From UBA1738 sp003453455 (GTDB lineage: Bacteria > Bacillota > Clostridia > UBA1381), in assembly GCA_946621875.1 (NCBI GenBank), contig CAMOOX010000012.1, positions 1-31,369 of the forward strand: a DNA stretch of 31,369 nt, in the 5' to 3' direction. Below, one piece after another: positions 23,157 through 31,037 of the stretch. The translations under genes were made by a program, and so were the position numbers. The notes under the pieces are model-generated. The model was not told where the DNA came from and did no database searches. It saw only the letters and a program-made list of their open reading frames with translations. How positions within the stretch are numbered: position 1 is the stretch's first letter; each line of letters starts with the position of its first letter.

Positions 23157-23177
23157 GCTTTTATTAAAAGCTTTTTT
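23157..23177 (+). terminator. Plus-strand terminator-like hairpin
   Basis: GCTTTT (23157-23162) pairs with AAAAGC (23166-23171) around ATT, followed by six T (23172-23177). It is AU-rich but may be helped by the short GC-rich hairpin just upstream (CCCG-CAGG-CGGG). Confidence 0.5.
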
Positions 23178-23182
23178 ATGAT

Positions 23183-23217
23183 AAAGGCAGAATGGAAAAA
23201 ATCCCTTCTGCCTTTTT
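23183..23217. terminator. Terminator hairpin downstream of serS
   Basis: AAAGGCAGAA (23183-23192) pairs with TTCTGCCTTT (23206-23215), with a T5 run on the plus strand and a short TTT on the minus strand. It begins just past the serS stop, so it probably ends the parA-parB-serS transcript and also stops plus-strand transcripts. Confidence 0.65.
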
Positions 23218-23219
23218 AG

Positions 23220-24485
23220 TTATTTGATAACATCGGTATTCATATAAGGAATTAAAACATCGGGAACAGTGACGCTGCCGTCGCTGTTCTGGTAATTTTC
23301 CAGAATTGCCGCAACAGTTCTTCCTACGGCTAAGCCTGAACCGTTTAAGGTATGCACAAGCTGTGCTTTTGATTCGCTGTTTTCTTTAAAGCGTATATTT
23401 GCACGCCGTGCCTGATAATCTTCAAAATTGGAGCAGGAGGAAATCTCGACATATCTTCCGTAGCTTGGCATCCATACTTCAATATCATAGGTGCAGGCAG
23501 AAGAAAATCCTAAATCACCTGTTGAAAGACATACAACCCTATATGGGATTTTAAGCCCCTGCAAAAGGCGCTCGGCATCGTTAGTGAGAGATTCAAGTTC
23601 TTCGTAAGAATTCTCGGGTTTTACGAATTTTACAAGCTCTACCTTATTAAACTGGTGTTGGCGGATAAGGCCTCTTGTGTCACGCCCCGCCGAGCCTGCC
23701 TCTGCCCTGAAACAGGCAGAATATGCACAGTATTTTATAGGAAGGGATTTTCCGTCTAAAATTTCATCTCGGTGCAGGTTTGTGACGGGAACTTCTGCTG
23801 TCGGGATGAGAAAATATCCGTTATTTGCTACTTTGAAGGCATCTTCTTCAAATTTCGGAAGCTGTCCTGTGCCTGTCATTGATGCCCTGTTTACCATATA
23901 CGGCGGGAAAATTTCAGTATATCCGTTTTCAGTATGGGTATTAAGAAAATACTGAATTACACTTCTTTCAAGCCTTGCGCCAAGACCTTTGTAAACAGTA
24001 AAGCGTGTGCCTGAAATTTTTGCGCCGCGGTCAAAATCCAAAATATCAAGGTTTGTACCGATATCCCAATGAGCCTTTGCTTCAAAATCAAATTTTCTTG
24101 GCTCGGACCAACGGCGGATTTCCTTGTTTTCCGAGTCGTCTATTCCGATAGGAGCTTTATCCGACGGAATATTCGGGATACGGAGCATTTGACCTTTAAT
24201 CTCTTCATCTATTGCGGAAACTTGGTTATCAAGTTCTTTTATTTCGTTTGAGAGGGTTTTCATCTCGGCAAAAATCGAAGAAGTGTCCTCCCCTGCTTTT
24301 TTCATCGCAGGTATCTTTTTTGAAATTTCATTTTGCGTTGCTTTCATCTGCTCAACTTTAACTAAAATTTCACGCCGCTTTGAATCAAGCTCAATTATCG
24401 GCGAAATATCTAAGTCGCTGTTTCTGTTTTTTAAAGCTTCTCTTATTTTATCCGGGTTGGTTCTTAAAAGTTTAATGTCTAACAT
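23220..24485 (-). CDS. serS: Seryl-tRNA synthetase
   Basis: This 421-residue class II synthetase charges tRNA-Ser. The N-terminal helical arm (about 1-110, MLDIKLLRTNPDKIREALKNR) is followed by motif 2 CFRAEAGSAGRDTRGLIRQHQF and motif 3 GSGLAVGRTVAAILENYQ, with TAEVPVTN as the serine pocket. The ATG follows AAGGAGA. The 12-base gap to the upstream membrane-protein gene leaves no room for a T-box leader. Confidence 0.96.
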   Translation of the reverse strand: MLDIKLLRTNPDKIREALKNRNSDLDISPIIELDSKRREILVKVEQMKATQNEISKKIPAMKKAGEDTSSIFAEMKTLSNEIKELDNQVSAIDEEIKGQMLRIPNIPSDKAPIGIDDSENKEIRRWSEPRKFDFEAKAHWDIGTNLDILDFDRGAKISGTRFTVYKGLGARLERSVIQYFLNTHTENGYTEIFPPYMVNRASMTGTGQLPKFEEDAFKVANNGYFLIPTAEVPVTNLHRDEILDGKSLPIKYCAYSACFRAEAGSAGRDTRGLIRQHQFNKVELVKFVKPENSYEELESLTNDAERLLQGLKIPYRVVCLSTGDLGFSSACTYDIEVWMPSYGRYVEISSCSNFEDYQARRANIRFKENSESKAQLVHTLNGSGLAVGRTVAAILENYQNSDGSVTVPDVLIPYMNTDVIK

Positions 24486-24497
24486 ATTTTTCTCCTT

Positions 24498-24938
24498 CTA
24501 TTCTGTTTTCTTTACCAAGGTATCGTAAAGTTCTTTTTGCTTTTGTGTTAAATCTTCTGTATAAATATTCTCCAAAAGGGTACGCGCGTCCCGCTTGTTT
24601 CCGCCCAAAAGCTTTTCCGAAACCGCAAAAAGCGCAGAATATGCGTCAAGCTCCTTTTGCATGCTCTCTGTGCTTTCCTTTAATTGGGAAATCTCCTCTG
24701 AAAGTTGCTTATTAGCATCCTTTAAAGCCTTATTAAGCTCTACAAGCTGCATATTTTCCTCACTCACTTGTGCCGCCTTGTTTGAAAGGTCAACCTTTTC
24801 GAGGTCGATTTCACCTACCTTAGACTGGTCAAGATGGGTTTGAGCAAAAAATGATACGATAATCATTATTATGGCAACGAAAAATATTAAAGATGTATAA
24901 ATCAAAAGAGATTTGTTGTCGCTGTCTTTTATGGTCAT
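24498..24938 (-). CDS. Single-pass membrane protein with coiled coil, unknown function
   Basis: This 146-residue protein has a short charged N-terminus, one membrane helix (residues about 10-33, SLLIYTSLIFFVAIIMIIVSFFAQ), a coiled coil (about 50-100) and a C-terminal helical part ending in TLVKKTE. I recognise no family. I chose the ATG at 24938, 6 bases after GGAGGG (24950-24945). An upstream in-frame ATG would overlap parB by 68 bases. Placement between parB and serS suggests an envelope or segregation-linked role, but only by position. Confidence 0.75.
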   Translation of the reverse strand: MTIKDSDNKSLLIYTSLIFFVAIIMIIVSFFAQTHLDQSKVGEIDLEKVDLSNKAAQVSEENMQLVELNKALKDANKQLSEEISQLKESTESMQKELDAYSALFAVSEKLLGGNKRDARTLLENIYTEDLTQKQKELYDTLVKKTE

Positions 24939-24939
24939 T

Positions 24940-25785
24940 CTAATCCCTCCGTTCCAAAAGGGCCAAAAGGCGTTCCAAATCACGGTCGCCGTAGTATTCA
25001 AAGACAAGCTTTCCCTTTTTTTGTGTCCCCGAAAGGCTGACTTTTGTTCCGAAACGCTGTTCTAACCTCGCTCCAATGCGTTCAAGCTCTATTTTATATG
25101 CAGAGGAAACCGGCTCTTTTTCTTTTTTTGAAGGTGTTTTTGAAAGGTCCTTTGCCAAAAGCTCCGCTTGGCGGACATTAAGCCCCTGCTCAATAATTTG
25201 GTTTACGAAAAATTCACGCACAACTCCTTGCGGCAAAGAAAGAGCGCATCTTGCGTGACCCTCTGTTATATCGCCTGCTATGAGGTGTTTTTTTGTGTCC
25301 CCATCGAGGGATAAAAGACGAACTGAATTTGCAACAGCACTGCGGCTTTTGCCCAATCGGGCGCTTATTTCCTCTTGAGTAAGATTGTACTCATCCATTA
25401 AAGAACGATAGCCTTCCGCTACTTCGATAGGGTTTAAATCCTCCCTTTGCAGATTTTCTACAAGGGCAATTTCTGCGGCAGCGCGGGCATCATATTCCCT
25501 CACTATTACGGGTATTGTTTTAAGACCTGCCTTTTTTGCAGCGCGCCAGCGCCGCTCGCCTGCAACAATTATGTATCCTGTGTCTTTCTTGTTGACAATT
25601 ATCGGCTGAATTACCCCGTATTCCTTTATGGAATCAGACAAGGCGCTGAGGGCGTCTTCGTCAAAAAATTCTCTGGGCTGACTTCTGTTAGGAACAACCT
25701 CGGTAAGCTTTACCTCGATTACTCCGTCTTTGGCATCTTCTGCAAAAAGTGCATCAAGTCCCTTACCCAAGCCTTTTTTTGCCAT
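24940..25785 (-). CDS. parB: Chromosome partitioning protein ParB (Spo0J)
   Basis: This 281-residue CTP-dependent clamp loads at parS and spreads. The N-terminal CTPase motifs are GERRWRAA and ENLQREDLNPIE. The helix-turn-helix lies in NLTQEEISARLGKSRSAVANSVRLLSL, and a C-terminal dimerisation region follows. Two exact parS sites are in the window. It is 4 bases from parA. Confidence 0.96.
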   Translation of the reverse strand: MAKKGLGKGLDALFAEDAKDGVIEVKLTEVVPNRSQPREFFDEDALSALSDSIKEYGVIQPIIVNKKDTGYIIVAGERRWRAAKKAGLKTIPVIVREYDARAAAEIALVENLQREDLNPIEVAEGYRSLMDEYNLTQEEISARLGKSRSAVANSVRLLSLDGDTKKHLIAGDITEGHARCALSLPQGVVREFFVNQIIEQGLNVRQAELLAKDLSKTPSKKEKEPVSSAYKIELERIGARLEQRFGTKVSLSGTQKKGKLVFEYYGDRDLERLLALLERRD

Positions 25786-25789
25786 TTTA

Positions 25790-26557
25790 TCACTCCTCGT
25801 TATTTTTAATGATTTCTCTTGCTAATGAAAAATATGCGTCTGCACCCTTTGAAGTAATATCATATTTTATAATGGGTTGTCCATAGCTGGGTGCTTCCGA
25901 AAGACGCACATTTCTTGGTATTGTTGTAGTAAAAACCTTATCCTCGAAATGTGCTTTTACTTCGTCAAGAACCTGACGGGAAAGATTTGTGCGAGAATCA
26001 AACATAGTAGCCAAAATGCCTTCTATATCAAGGTTTTTATTGTAGGATTTCCGAATAGATTTAATGGAATTTATCATCTGCGAAAGTCCTTCAAGCGAAA
26101 AATATTCGCATTGAATGGGAATAAGAACGCTGTCTGCTGCGGTCATAATGTTTATTGTCAGCATACCAAGAGCAGGCGGCGAATCTATTATAATAAAATC
26201 ATAGCCGTCTTTTATAGTAGCAAGTGCATTTTTCAGAAACAGTTCTCTGTCTTTTTCTCCTGCAAGCTCTATTTCTGCCGCTGAAAGTTCAGGAAGTGAG
26301 GGAATTACCGACAGACCGCCTGTTTTGGTTTTGATAATGGCATCCGCAGTTTTTTCGCTCGATGCAAGGCAGTCATAAACCGATAATTTTATTGTGCCCT
26401 TCCCTATTCCTGTGCCGGAGGTGGCGTTCCCTTGCGGGTCACAGTCCACAAGCAGCACTTTTTTTCCCTTGTATGCAAGACAAGCGGCCAAGTTTACGGC
26501 GGTAGTTGTCTTCCCAACGCCGCCTTTTTGATTAGAAACAGCTATAATTTTTCCCAT
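25790..26557 (-). CDS. parA: Chromosome partitioning ATPase ParA (Soj)
   Basis: This 255-residue ATPase has the deviant Walker A NQKGGVGKTTTAVNLAACLA at the N-terminus, DCDPQGNATSG, Walker B DFIIIDSPPALG and DSRTNLSRQVLDEV. It is of the short chromosomal Soj type without an N-terminal helix-turn-helix. It acts with ParB in origin segregation and, in Bacillus, can regulate DnaA. GAGGG lies just before the ATG. The promoter is at 26590-26617, next to a parS site. Confidence 0.96.
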   Translation of the reverse strand: MGKIIAVSNQKGGVGKTTTAVNLAACLAYKGKKVLLVDCDPQGNATSGTGIGKGTIKLSVYDCLASSEKTADAIIKTKTGGLSVIPSLPELSAAEIELAGEKDRELFLKNALATIKDGYDFIIIDSPPALGMLTINIMTAADSVLIPIQCEYFSLEGLSQMINSIKSIRKSYNKNLDIEGILATMFDSRTNLSRQVLDEVKAHFEDKVFTTTIPRNVRLSEAPSYGQPIIKYDITSKGADAYFSLAREIIKNNEE

Positions 26558-26589
26558 ATCTTTCCCTCTTTAAAACATATTGCCATTAC

Positions 26590-26617
26590 ATTATATCACA
26601 AAAAAACAAAAAGTAAA
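26590..26617 (-). promoter_or_regulatory. Probable parA-parB promoter
   Basis: On the minus strand TTTACT (26617-26612) and a perfect TATAAT (26595-26590) are 16 bases apart. The -35 directly abuts parS (26618-26633), so ParB binding could affect it. Confidence 0.6.
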
Positions 26618-26633
26618 TGTTTCACGTGAAACA
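26618..26633. other. parS: parS centromere site 1
   Basis: TGTTTCACGTGAAACA matches the bacterial parS consensus exactly and is a perfect 16-bp palindrome (18 bp with flanks). It lies between the divergent parA and gerA-type genes. Confidence 0.95.
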
Positions 26634-26705
26634 TTTTGTATTTTTTTGCATATTTTTTCTCATTTGGAAAAAAATAAGAGGTAAATAGTGAGAAAAGGAA
26701 ACGAT

Positions 26706-28328
26706 ATGAGCTTTTTAAATATAATAAAAAGAAATCTCTTATACCAATGCGGCGAGGAAAAGGAAAAGTTTGTTCTTAAAAAGAACGAATATAAACCTAT
26801 CTACGATGTTCGGGAGGAAAAATCGCCGCAAAGAAATCAAACAATCTTTACGGAAATTGAGAAAAACAAGAATTTTATAAAGAAGAAATTTAATTATCCC
26901 AAGAATGTGGATGTGATAATAAGAGAGCTGATACTAAAAGGGGACACTAAATGTTTTTTGGTCTTTTATGACGGTATGTGTGACAGCGACGCCATAAACA
27001 ACGGAATAATAAAGCCGATGCTTGAAATACCTTTTTTTGATAAAAGGGGCAGAAAATATGATAAAAAGACAATTCTTGAATCGCTGATAGTGCATAATCA
27101 GGTCAAAGAGGAAAATTTCTTTGATGAATTGATTGACGGTATAAATTTTGGCGGCTGCGGAATTTTTGTTGACGGTATAAACGCTGCGTTTTGCGCCGAT
27201 GTGAAGAATTGGCCCCATAGGAGCGTTGAAAAAGCGAAGAACGAGCAATCAATATATGGCCCGCAGGAGGCGTTTATAGAAATGCTCAGGGGGAATTCGG
27301 CGCAGATAAGAAAGTTTTTAAAAACAGAAAAGCTTATTTGCGAAGCGGTTTCGATAGGTAATGTGTCAAAAACACCGGGCGTGATTATGTATCTTGGCGA
27401 TGTTGCAAACAAAGCGCTTGTTGAGGAGGTAAAGCGGCGTATTTCGGGTATATCGTCTGACTATGTCATTTCAATAGAAGAAGTTTCGATGATGATTGAA
27501 GAAAATCCGCTTATGATAACGGGGCATATTCTTGCAACAGAGCGTCCTGACAGGGTAGCAAGGGCGATTTCCGAGGGTAGAGTTGCACTTGTTTTAAGCG
27601 GGAGCCCGCGCGTGCTGATTTTGCCAACAAATGCGTACGAGATGACGCATAGCGCATCAGATGCTTATTTAAGAGTGGATTTTGCTAATATGTCGCGCGT
27701 GATACGCCTGATAGCGACAGCGATTTCGGTGCTTTTACCGGGACTTTTTCTTGCAATAACTATGTATCACGCAGAGATGCTTCCAACGTACCTGCTATAT
27801 GCAATAAGTGCGTCAAGGCAAAATGTTCCTTTTCCCAGCGTTGTTGAGCTGCTTTTAATGGATTTTTCCTTTGAAATGATTCGGGAAGCAGGAATTCGTA
27901 TGCCAAACCCCATAGGCTCCGTTTTGGGGATTGTGGGAGGTTTGATACTTGGACAGGCTGCGGTAAGTGCAAAAATAGTCAGTCCGATTATGATAATAAT
28001 AATCTCTCTCACAGGAATAGGCTCTTTTGCGACGGCAGACTATGCTTTAAGCTGGACATACCGCATTTTAAAGATGATTTTCATTTTAATAGGAGCGTCC
28101 TTTGGATTTTTCGGGATAGCGCTTGGAATATTTGTTTACGCAATTCTGATTGCTTCAAGCACAAGCTTTGGAATCCCCTTTTTATCGCCTGCGCCGGGGA
28201 ATAAACTGCTTAAAAACGCTGTTTTGGTGCCGCCTGCATGGAAGATGGAGAGACGCCCTGAGTATTTGAAAACAAAAAAGCCGAAAAGAGGCGATAAGAT
28301 AAGTAAAAAATGGCAGGTAGGCACATAA
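26706..28328 (+). CDS. GerA-family spore germinant receptor A subunit
   Basis: This protein of 540 residues senses germinants in the inner spore membrane. The soluble N-terminal region (1-about 290) is followed by membrane helices in the last 240 residues (RLIATAISVLLPGLFLAITMYH, GIVGGLILGQAAV, MIFILIGASFGFFGIALGIF). The diagnostic GerA segment is PFPSVVELLLMDFSFEMIREAG. The ATG at 26706 has AAAGGAA upstream. A GTG at 26688 with AAGAGGT upstream is also possible and would add six residues. It is followed by gerB-, gerC- and small D-like genes. I see no clean sigma-G promoter. Confidence 0.92.
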   Translation: MSFLNIIKRNLLYQCGEEKEKFVLKKNEYKPIYDVREEKSPQRNQTIFTEIEKNKNFIKKKFNYPKNVDVIIRELILKGDTKCFLVFYDGMCDSDAINNGIIKPMLEIPFFDKRGRKYDKKTILESLIVHNQVKEENFFDELIDGINFGGCGIFVDGINAAFCADVKNWPHRSVEKAKNEQSIYGPQEAFIEMLRGNSAQIRKFLKTEKLICEAVSIGNVSKTPGVIMYLGDVANKALVEEVKRRISGISSDYVISIEEVSMMIEENPLMITGHILATERPDRVARAISEGRVALVLSGSPRVLILPTNAYEMTHSASDAYLRVDFANMSRVIRLIATAISVLLPGLFLAITMYHAEMLPTYLLYAISASRQNVPFPSVVELLLMDFSFEMIREAGIRMPNPIGSVLGIVGGLILGQAAVSAKIVSPIMIIIISLTGIGSFATADYALSWTYRILKMIFILIGASFGFFGIALGIFVYAILIASSTSFGIPFLSPAPGNKLLKNAVLVPPAWKMERRPEYLKTKKPKRGDKISKKWQVGT

Positions 28329-28329
28329 T

Positions 28330-28345
28330 TGTTTCACGTGAAACA
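28330..28345. other. parS: parS centromere site 2
   Basis: A second exact TGTTTCACGTGAAACA, inside a 20-bp palindrome (28328-28347), begins 2 bases after the gerA-type stop codon. Confidence 0.95.
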
Positions 28346-28353
28346 ATGGAGGA

Positions 28354-28461
28354 AAGTCTTGAATAAAATTGCCCATATTACCGCTTTTTCGCTCGGGGCG
28401 GTACAATGAGTACAGCACCGCTCGCTTAAAACGGCAATATGAACGATTTTCTTTAAGACTT
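28354..28461. other. Structured inverted-repeat element between gerA- and gerB-type genes
   Basis: The ends (28354-28363 and 28452-28461) form a 10-bp helix with one G-U. Inside, ATTGCC (28368-28373) pairs with GGCAAT (28433-28438), and TACCGC (28379-28384) with GCGGTA (28398-28403). GCGGT (28398-28402) can instead pair with ACCGC (28417-28421), so two hairpins are mutually exclusive. It ends 10 bases before the gerB Shine-Dalgarno. It could be an mRNA leader or a small mobile inverted-repeat element; I cannot tell which. Confidence 0.5.
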
Positions 28462-28480
28462 GGTTTTATGAAAGGGTTTA

Positions 28481-29587
28481 ATGGTTATAAAAATGATAAA
28501 AAATGAAGCTGTATCCGAACGGGAAATGACATTGTTGCTTGCAAATCTTTTGAGCGTAAAAGCGATATTTGCATTTCCAAGAGCAATTTTTGCAACAAGC
28601 GCAAATGCCGCCTGGGTAGAAGTAATTTATATGTCCCTTTTGGCATGGATAATGCTGGAACTATCGTTTTTAACTTATCGGTTTTCGGGTAAAAAATCAA
28701 TAATAGATCTTGCGGAAAAAATCGGAAAAAAACCGCTTAAAATAGCCGTTTCCTTGCTTGTTGTTGCCGTTTTTTTGGTCAATTTTGTGACCGAGGTGAG
28801 AATGTTTTCCGAGTCGGTTAAAATTATTCTTCTACCTAAAACAGATATAGAATATATTATGATTTTGCTTGCCGTAACCATATGTCTTGGGCAAAAGAGC
28901 GGACTTTCTGCGGCAGCGACAATAAATGCAATTTTTTTTCCGATATGTCTTGTTTTTCTGGGATTTATAGTGATTTTTCTTTACAAAAACTATAATATAA
29001 ATAATCTTTTTCCCATTTTGGGAAACGGGACAGCAAGCATTTTAAAGGGAGGGATCAGGAATATTTCCTGCTATTCTGATGTGCTGGCTCTAAATTTGCT
29101 GCTTCCGCACCTCAGTGATATAAGCGTTCCTAAAAAGAGCGGAAGAAAAGCTCTTTTAATCGCCTCCCTTACAATGCTTTTCATATGTTTAAGTTATGCG
29201 CTTTGCTATCCGTATCCTTGGTCAAAGGAATATCTTCTGCCTGTATATCAGCTTTCTACACGAATCCGGGCAGGCGAGTATTTTCAAAGGTTTGAGGCAT
29301 TTTTTGAATTTGTCTGGGAGATATCGCAACTTCTATATTCAACTATTTATATATTCCTGATTAGCGAAACCCTCTCAAAGGCCTTTAATTTAAGTGACAG
29401 AACAGCAATCTGTTATGGAATAATCGCAACAGTAATGCTCGTTGCCGCAGAGCCCTCGTCTGTGGTCGATGTTTTAAAGGTTACACAGATTGCAGATATG
29501 GCTACGGCACACTTAGCGTATATTTTGCCGATAGTAATCCCCGTTTTATACATTGTAAAAAGAAAAAAGGCGCAAAATTTGGAATAA
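28481..29587 (+). CDS. GerB-family spore germinant receptor B subunit
   Basis: This 368-residue polytopic membrane protein belongs to the germination branch of the APC transporter superfamily. About ten hydrophobic segments are visible, and the start contains the family's ISEREM-like motif (VSEREMTLLLANLLSVKAIFAFPRA). The ATG at 28481 follows AAAGGG by 4 bases; an ATG at 28493 has no Shine-Dalgarno. Family members help pass small-molecule signals in germination. It is the second gene of the ger operon. Confidence 0.9.
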   Translation: MVIKMIKNEAVSEREMTLLLANLLSVKAIFAFPRAIFATSANAAWVEVIYMSLLAWIMLELSFLTYRFSGKKSIIDLAEKIGKKPLKIAVSLLVVAVFLVNFVTEVRMFSESVKIILLPKTDIEYIMILLAVTICLGQKSGLSAAATINAIFFPICLVFLGFIVIFLYKNYNINNLFPILGNGTASILKGGIRNISCYSDVLALNLLLPHLSDISVPKKSGRKALLIASLTMLFICLSYALCYPYPWSKEYLLPVYQLSTRIRAGEYFQRFEAFFEFVWEISQLLYSTIYIFLISETLSKAFNLSDRTAICYGIIATVMLVAAEPSSVVDVLKVTQIADMATAHLAYILPIVIPVLYIVKRKKAQNLE

Positions 29588-29611
29588 CCTGAAAGGTTGG
29601 ATGATTGAAAA

Positions 29612-30853
29612 ATGAGATTTATAAAAATTGCATTTATTGTGCTGTTGCTCGTTAGCTTTGCAAGTTGCAAGGATTCGCAGGAGCCTGAAACTTTGGGGTA
29701 TGTCGTTGCCCTGGGCATAGACGAACCGCAGGACGGCGAAGTGGGTTACGACATAACAATACAGTTTGCAAATCCTGATAAAATCAGCGGAGGTTCAAGC
29801 GAATCGGGTGGCAAGGGCGGCGAAGAAAGCATAGAAAACATAACAGTTCTTGCGCCGGGAATATACCCTGCAATAAATATTGCCAACCACATAATAAGTA
29901 AAAAGTTTGTCTTGTCACACACAAAGGTGATAGTTTTTTCCGATGAAATAGCAAAAAAGGGGATAAAGGACTTTTTGGAGGCAATAAACAGAAACAGCGA
30001 CATTCGCCCAAATATCTATTTTGCTGTAAGCAAGGGAAAAGCAAAAGAGTTTTTAGAGACGGTAAATCCAAAAACAGAAGTAAATCCTGTAAGGTATTAT
30101 GCAATGATTTTTGAAAATGATTATTCGGGATTTATTCCACAAAATATGAGCCAGGATTTTTATCTTTTTTATAACAGCAATGAAAAAAATACGGTTATGC
30201 CGCTATGTGCGGTAGTAAATCCTGAAAAAAAGAATGAATATGGAGAATTTGGATACCAATACAAGGTAGATGACTATGTGGCAGGGGAAATCCCTACAAG
30301 TAATAGTCAGATACAGATTGCGGGAACGGCCGTATTTAATGGGGACATAAAAATAGCAGAGTTTGGGGACATAAAAACAGAAATTTTTAACATAATAACG
30401 GGGGAATATCAAAGCAGTTTTGTGTCGTATTATTTCAGCAAAACGCCGAAAACGCCTGTAACGGTTATGCAGCAACAAAAAAAGCGTCCTAAAATCTCGG
30501 TTGACACTAAAACTAATGCGCCGAAAATAGATGTAACAATTTACCTTGAAGGAGACTTTTCGTCGGGTGAAGCAGAGGAAATAACGGAAGCTGAGCTTGC
30601 AAGCTTTTCAAAGGAGGCAGCGGAGGAAATTAAGCGTCAAACGGAGGAGTTTTTTGAAGAGACAAGGCTTTTGGGGGCGGATATTGTGGGATTTGGCAGC
30701 TTTGCAAAAAGAAATTTCAAAACAATAGAAGATTTTGACAGGTATAACTGGAAAGAGGCGTACAAAAACGCCCAAATCAATGTAAAGGTTGAATTTTCCA
30801 TACGCAGAACAGGTCTTGTTGTAAGGAGTGAGAAGGATTGGCAGCGGTCTTAG
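29612..30853 (+). CDS. GerC-family spore germination lipoprotein
   Basis: This 413-residue lipoprotein has the signal MRFIKIAFIVLLLVSFASC with the lipobox SFASC (Cys19 modified). Family landmarks are GYVVALGID, SHTKVIVFSDEIAKKG, PNIYFAVSKGKAKEFLE and the C-terminal GADIVGFG, then NWKEAYKNAQINVKVEFSIRRTGL. It forms the outer-facing part of the receptor in the spore inner membrane. The Shine-Dalgarno is weak. The last 16 bases overlap the small D-like gene. Confidence 0.92.
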   Translation: MRFIKIAFIVLLLVSFASCKDSQEPETLGYVVALGIDEPQDGEVGYDITIQFANPDKISGGSSESGGKGGEESIENITVLAPGIYPAINIANHIISKKFVLSHTKVIVFSDEIAKKGIKDFLEAINRNSDIRPNIYFAVSKGKAKEFLETVNPKTEVNPVRYYAMIFENDYSGFIPQNMSQDFYLFYNSNEKNTVMPLCAVVNPEKKNEYGEFGYQYKVDDYVAGEIPTSNSQIQIAGTAVFNGDIKIAEFGDIKTEIFNIITGEYQSSFVSYYFSKTPKTPVTVMQQQKKRPKISVDTKTNAPKIDVTIYLEGDFSSGEAEEITEAELASFSKEAAEEIKRQTEEFFEETRLLGADIVGFGSFAKRNFKTIEDFDRYNWKEAYKNAQINVKVEFSIRRTGLVVRSEKDWQRS

Positions 30854-31008
30854 TCTTTTTTATAGTTTCCGTAATTGCGGTAAAAACTTTTTCCTATGGT
30901 GTGTGGGAGCTAAAAAGAGAGAATAGAACGGGAGGTGTTTTTACGATTGTACTCGCTTTTTTGAATATATTTTTGGCGACGAGGTATCTTATAAATTATT
31001 GGACTTGA
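30838..31008 (+). CDS. Small two-helix membrane protein, probable germinant receptor D subunit
   Basis: This 56-residue protein begins at a TTG (30838) 9 bases after AAGGAG (30823-30828) and overlaps the gerC end. Two membrane helices are separated by a charged turn: AAVLVFFIVSVIAV and FTIVLAFLNIFLA, with WELKRENRTGG between. Small two-helix D subunits are known to lie in some Bacillus germinant-receptor operons. Size, topology and place fit, but I have no sequence match. Its stop codon lies inside the rnpB -35 box. Confidence 0.7.
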   Translation: MAAVLVFFIVSVIAVKTFSYGVWELKRENRTGGVFTIVLAFLNIFLATRYLINYWT

Positions 31009-31033
31009 CAAAAGGGAAGAGGTATAATATAAT
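31005..31033 (+). promoter_or_regulatory. Consensus promoter of rnpB
   Basis: TTGACA (31005-31010) and TATAAT (31028-31033) are both perfect with 17 bases between. The expected start is near 31040, the first base of the P1 helix. Confidence 0.9.
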
Positions 31034-31037
31034 TTCT

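Larger units (their letters stand above)
23007..23177 (+). ncRNA. Candidate small RNA with a long hairpin
   Basis: A promoter-like pair upstream and a terminator at 23157-23177 bracket about 170 nt. Nested pairings are consistent with a folded RNA: GCGT (23006-23009) with ACGC (23142-23145), TGCAG (23037-23041) with CTGCA (23129-23133), and the 26-bp palindrome arms (23073-23098, 23100-23125) inside. I do not recognise a known RNA family; it does not show the SRP RNA tetraloop core, and 6S RNA is not evident. Confidence 0.35.
22647..23219. other. 573-bp intergenic region with DnaA boxes, palindrome and promoter/terminator signals
   Basis: No convincing protein gene lies here. The contents are a DnaA-box cluster (22687-22977), a plus-strand promoter-like pair (22971-23000), a 53-bp palindrome (23073-23125) and two hairpins with T runs (23157-23177, 23183-23217). 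A short plus-strand reading frame at 22709-22957 has no Shine-Dalgarno and no family pattern, and I reject it. Confidence 0.6.

Noticed and set aside
23007..23177. SRP RNA or 6S RNA identity for the candidate small RNA near serS.
   Set aside because: The conserved SRP tetraloop core is absent, and the arrangement of pairings does not clearly give the 6S central bubble.
24486..24497. T-box leader for serS.
   Set aside because: Only 12 bases separate serS from the upstream gene, and no T-box sequence is seen.
26634..26705. Sigma-G promoter for the gerA-type operon (GCATA near 26648, CATTT near 26661).
   Set aside because: The spacing and the -10 sequence do not fit the sigma-G consensus.
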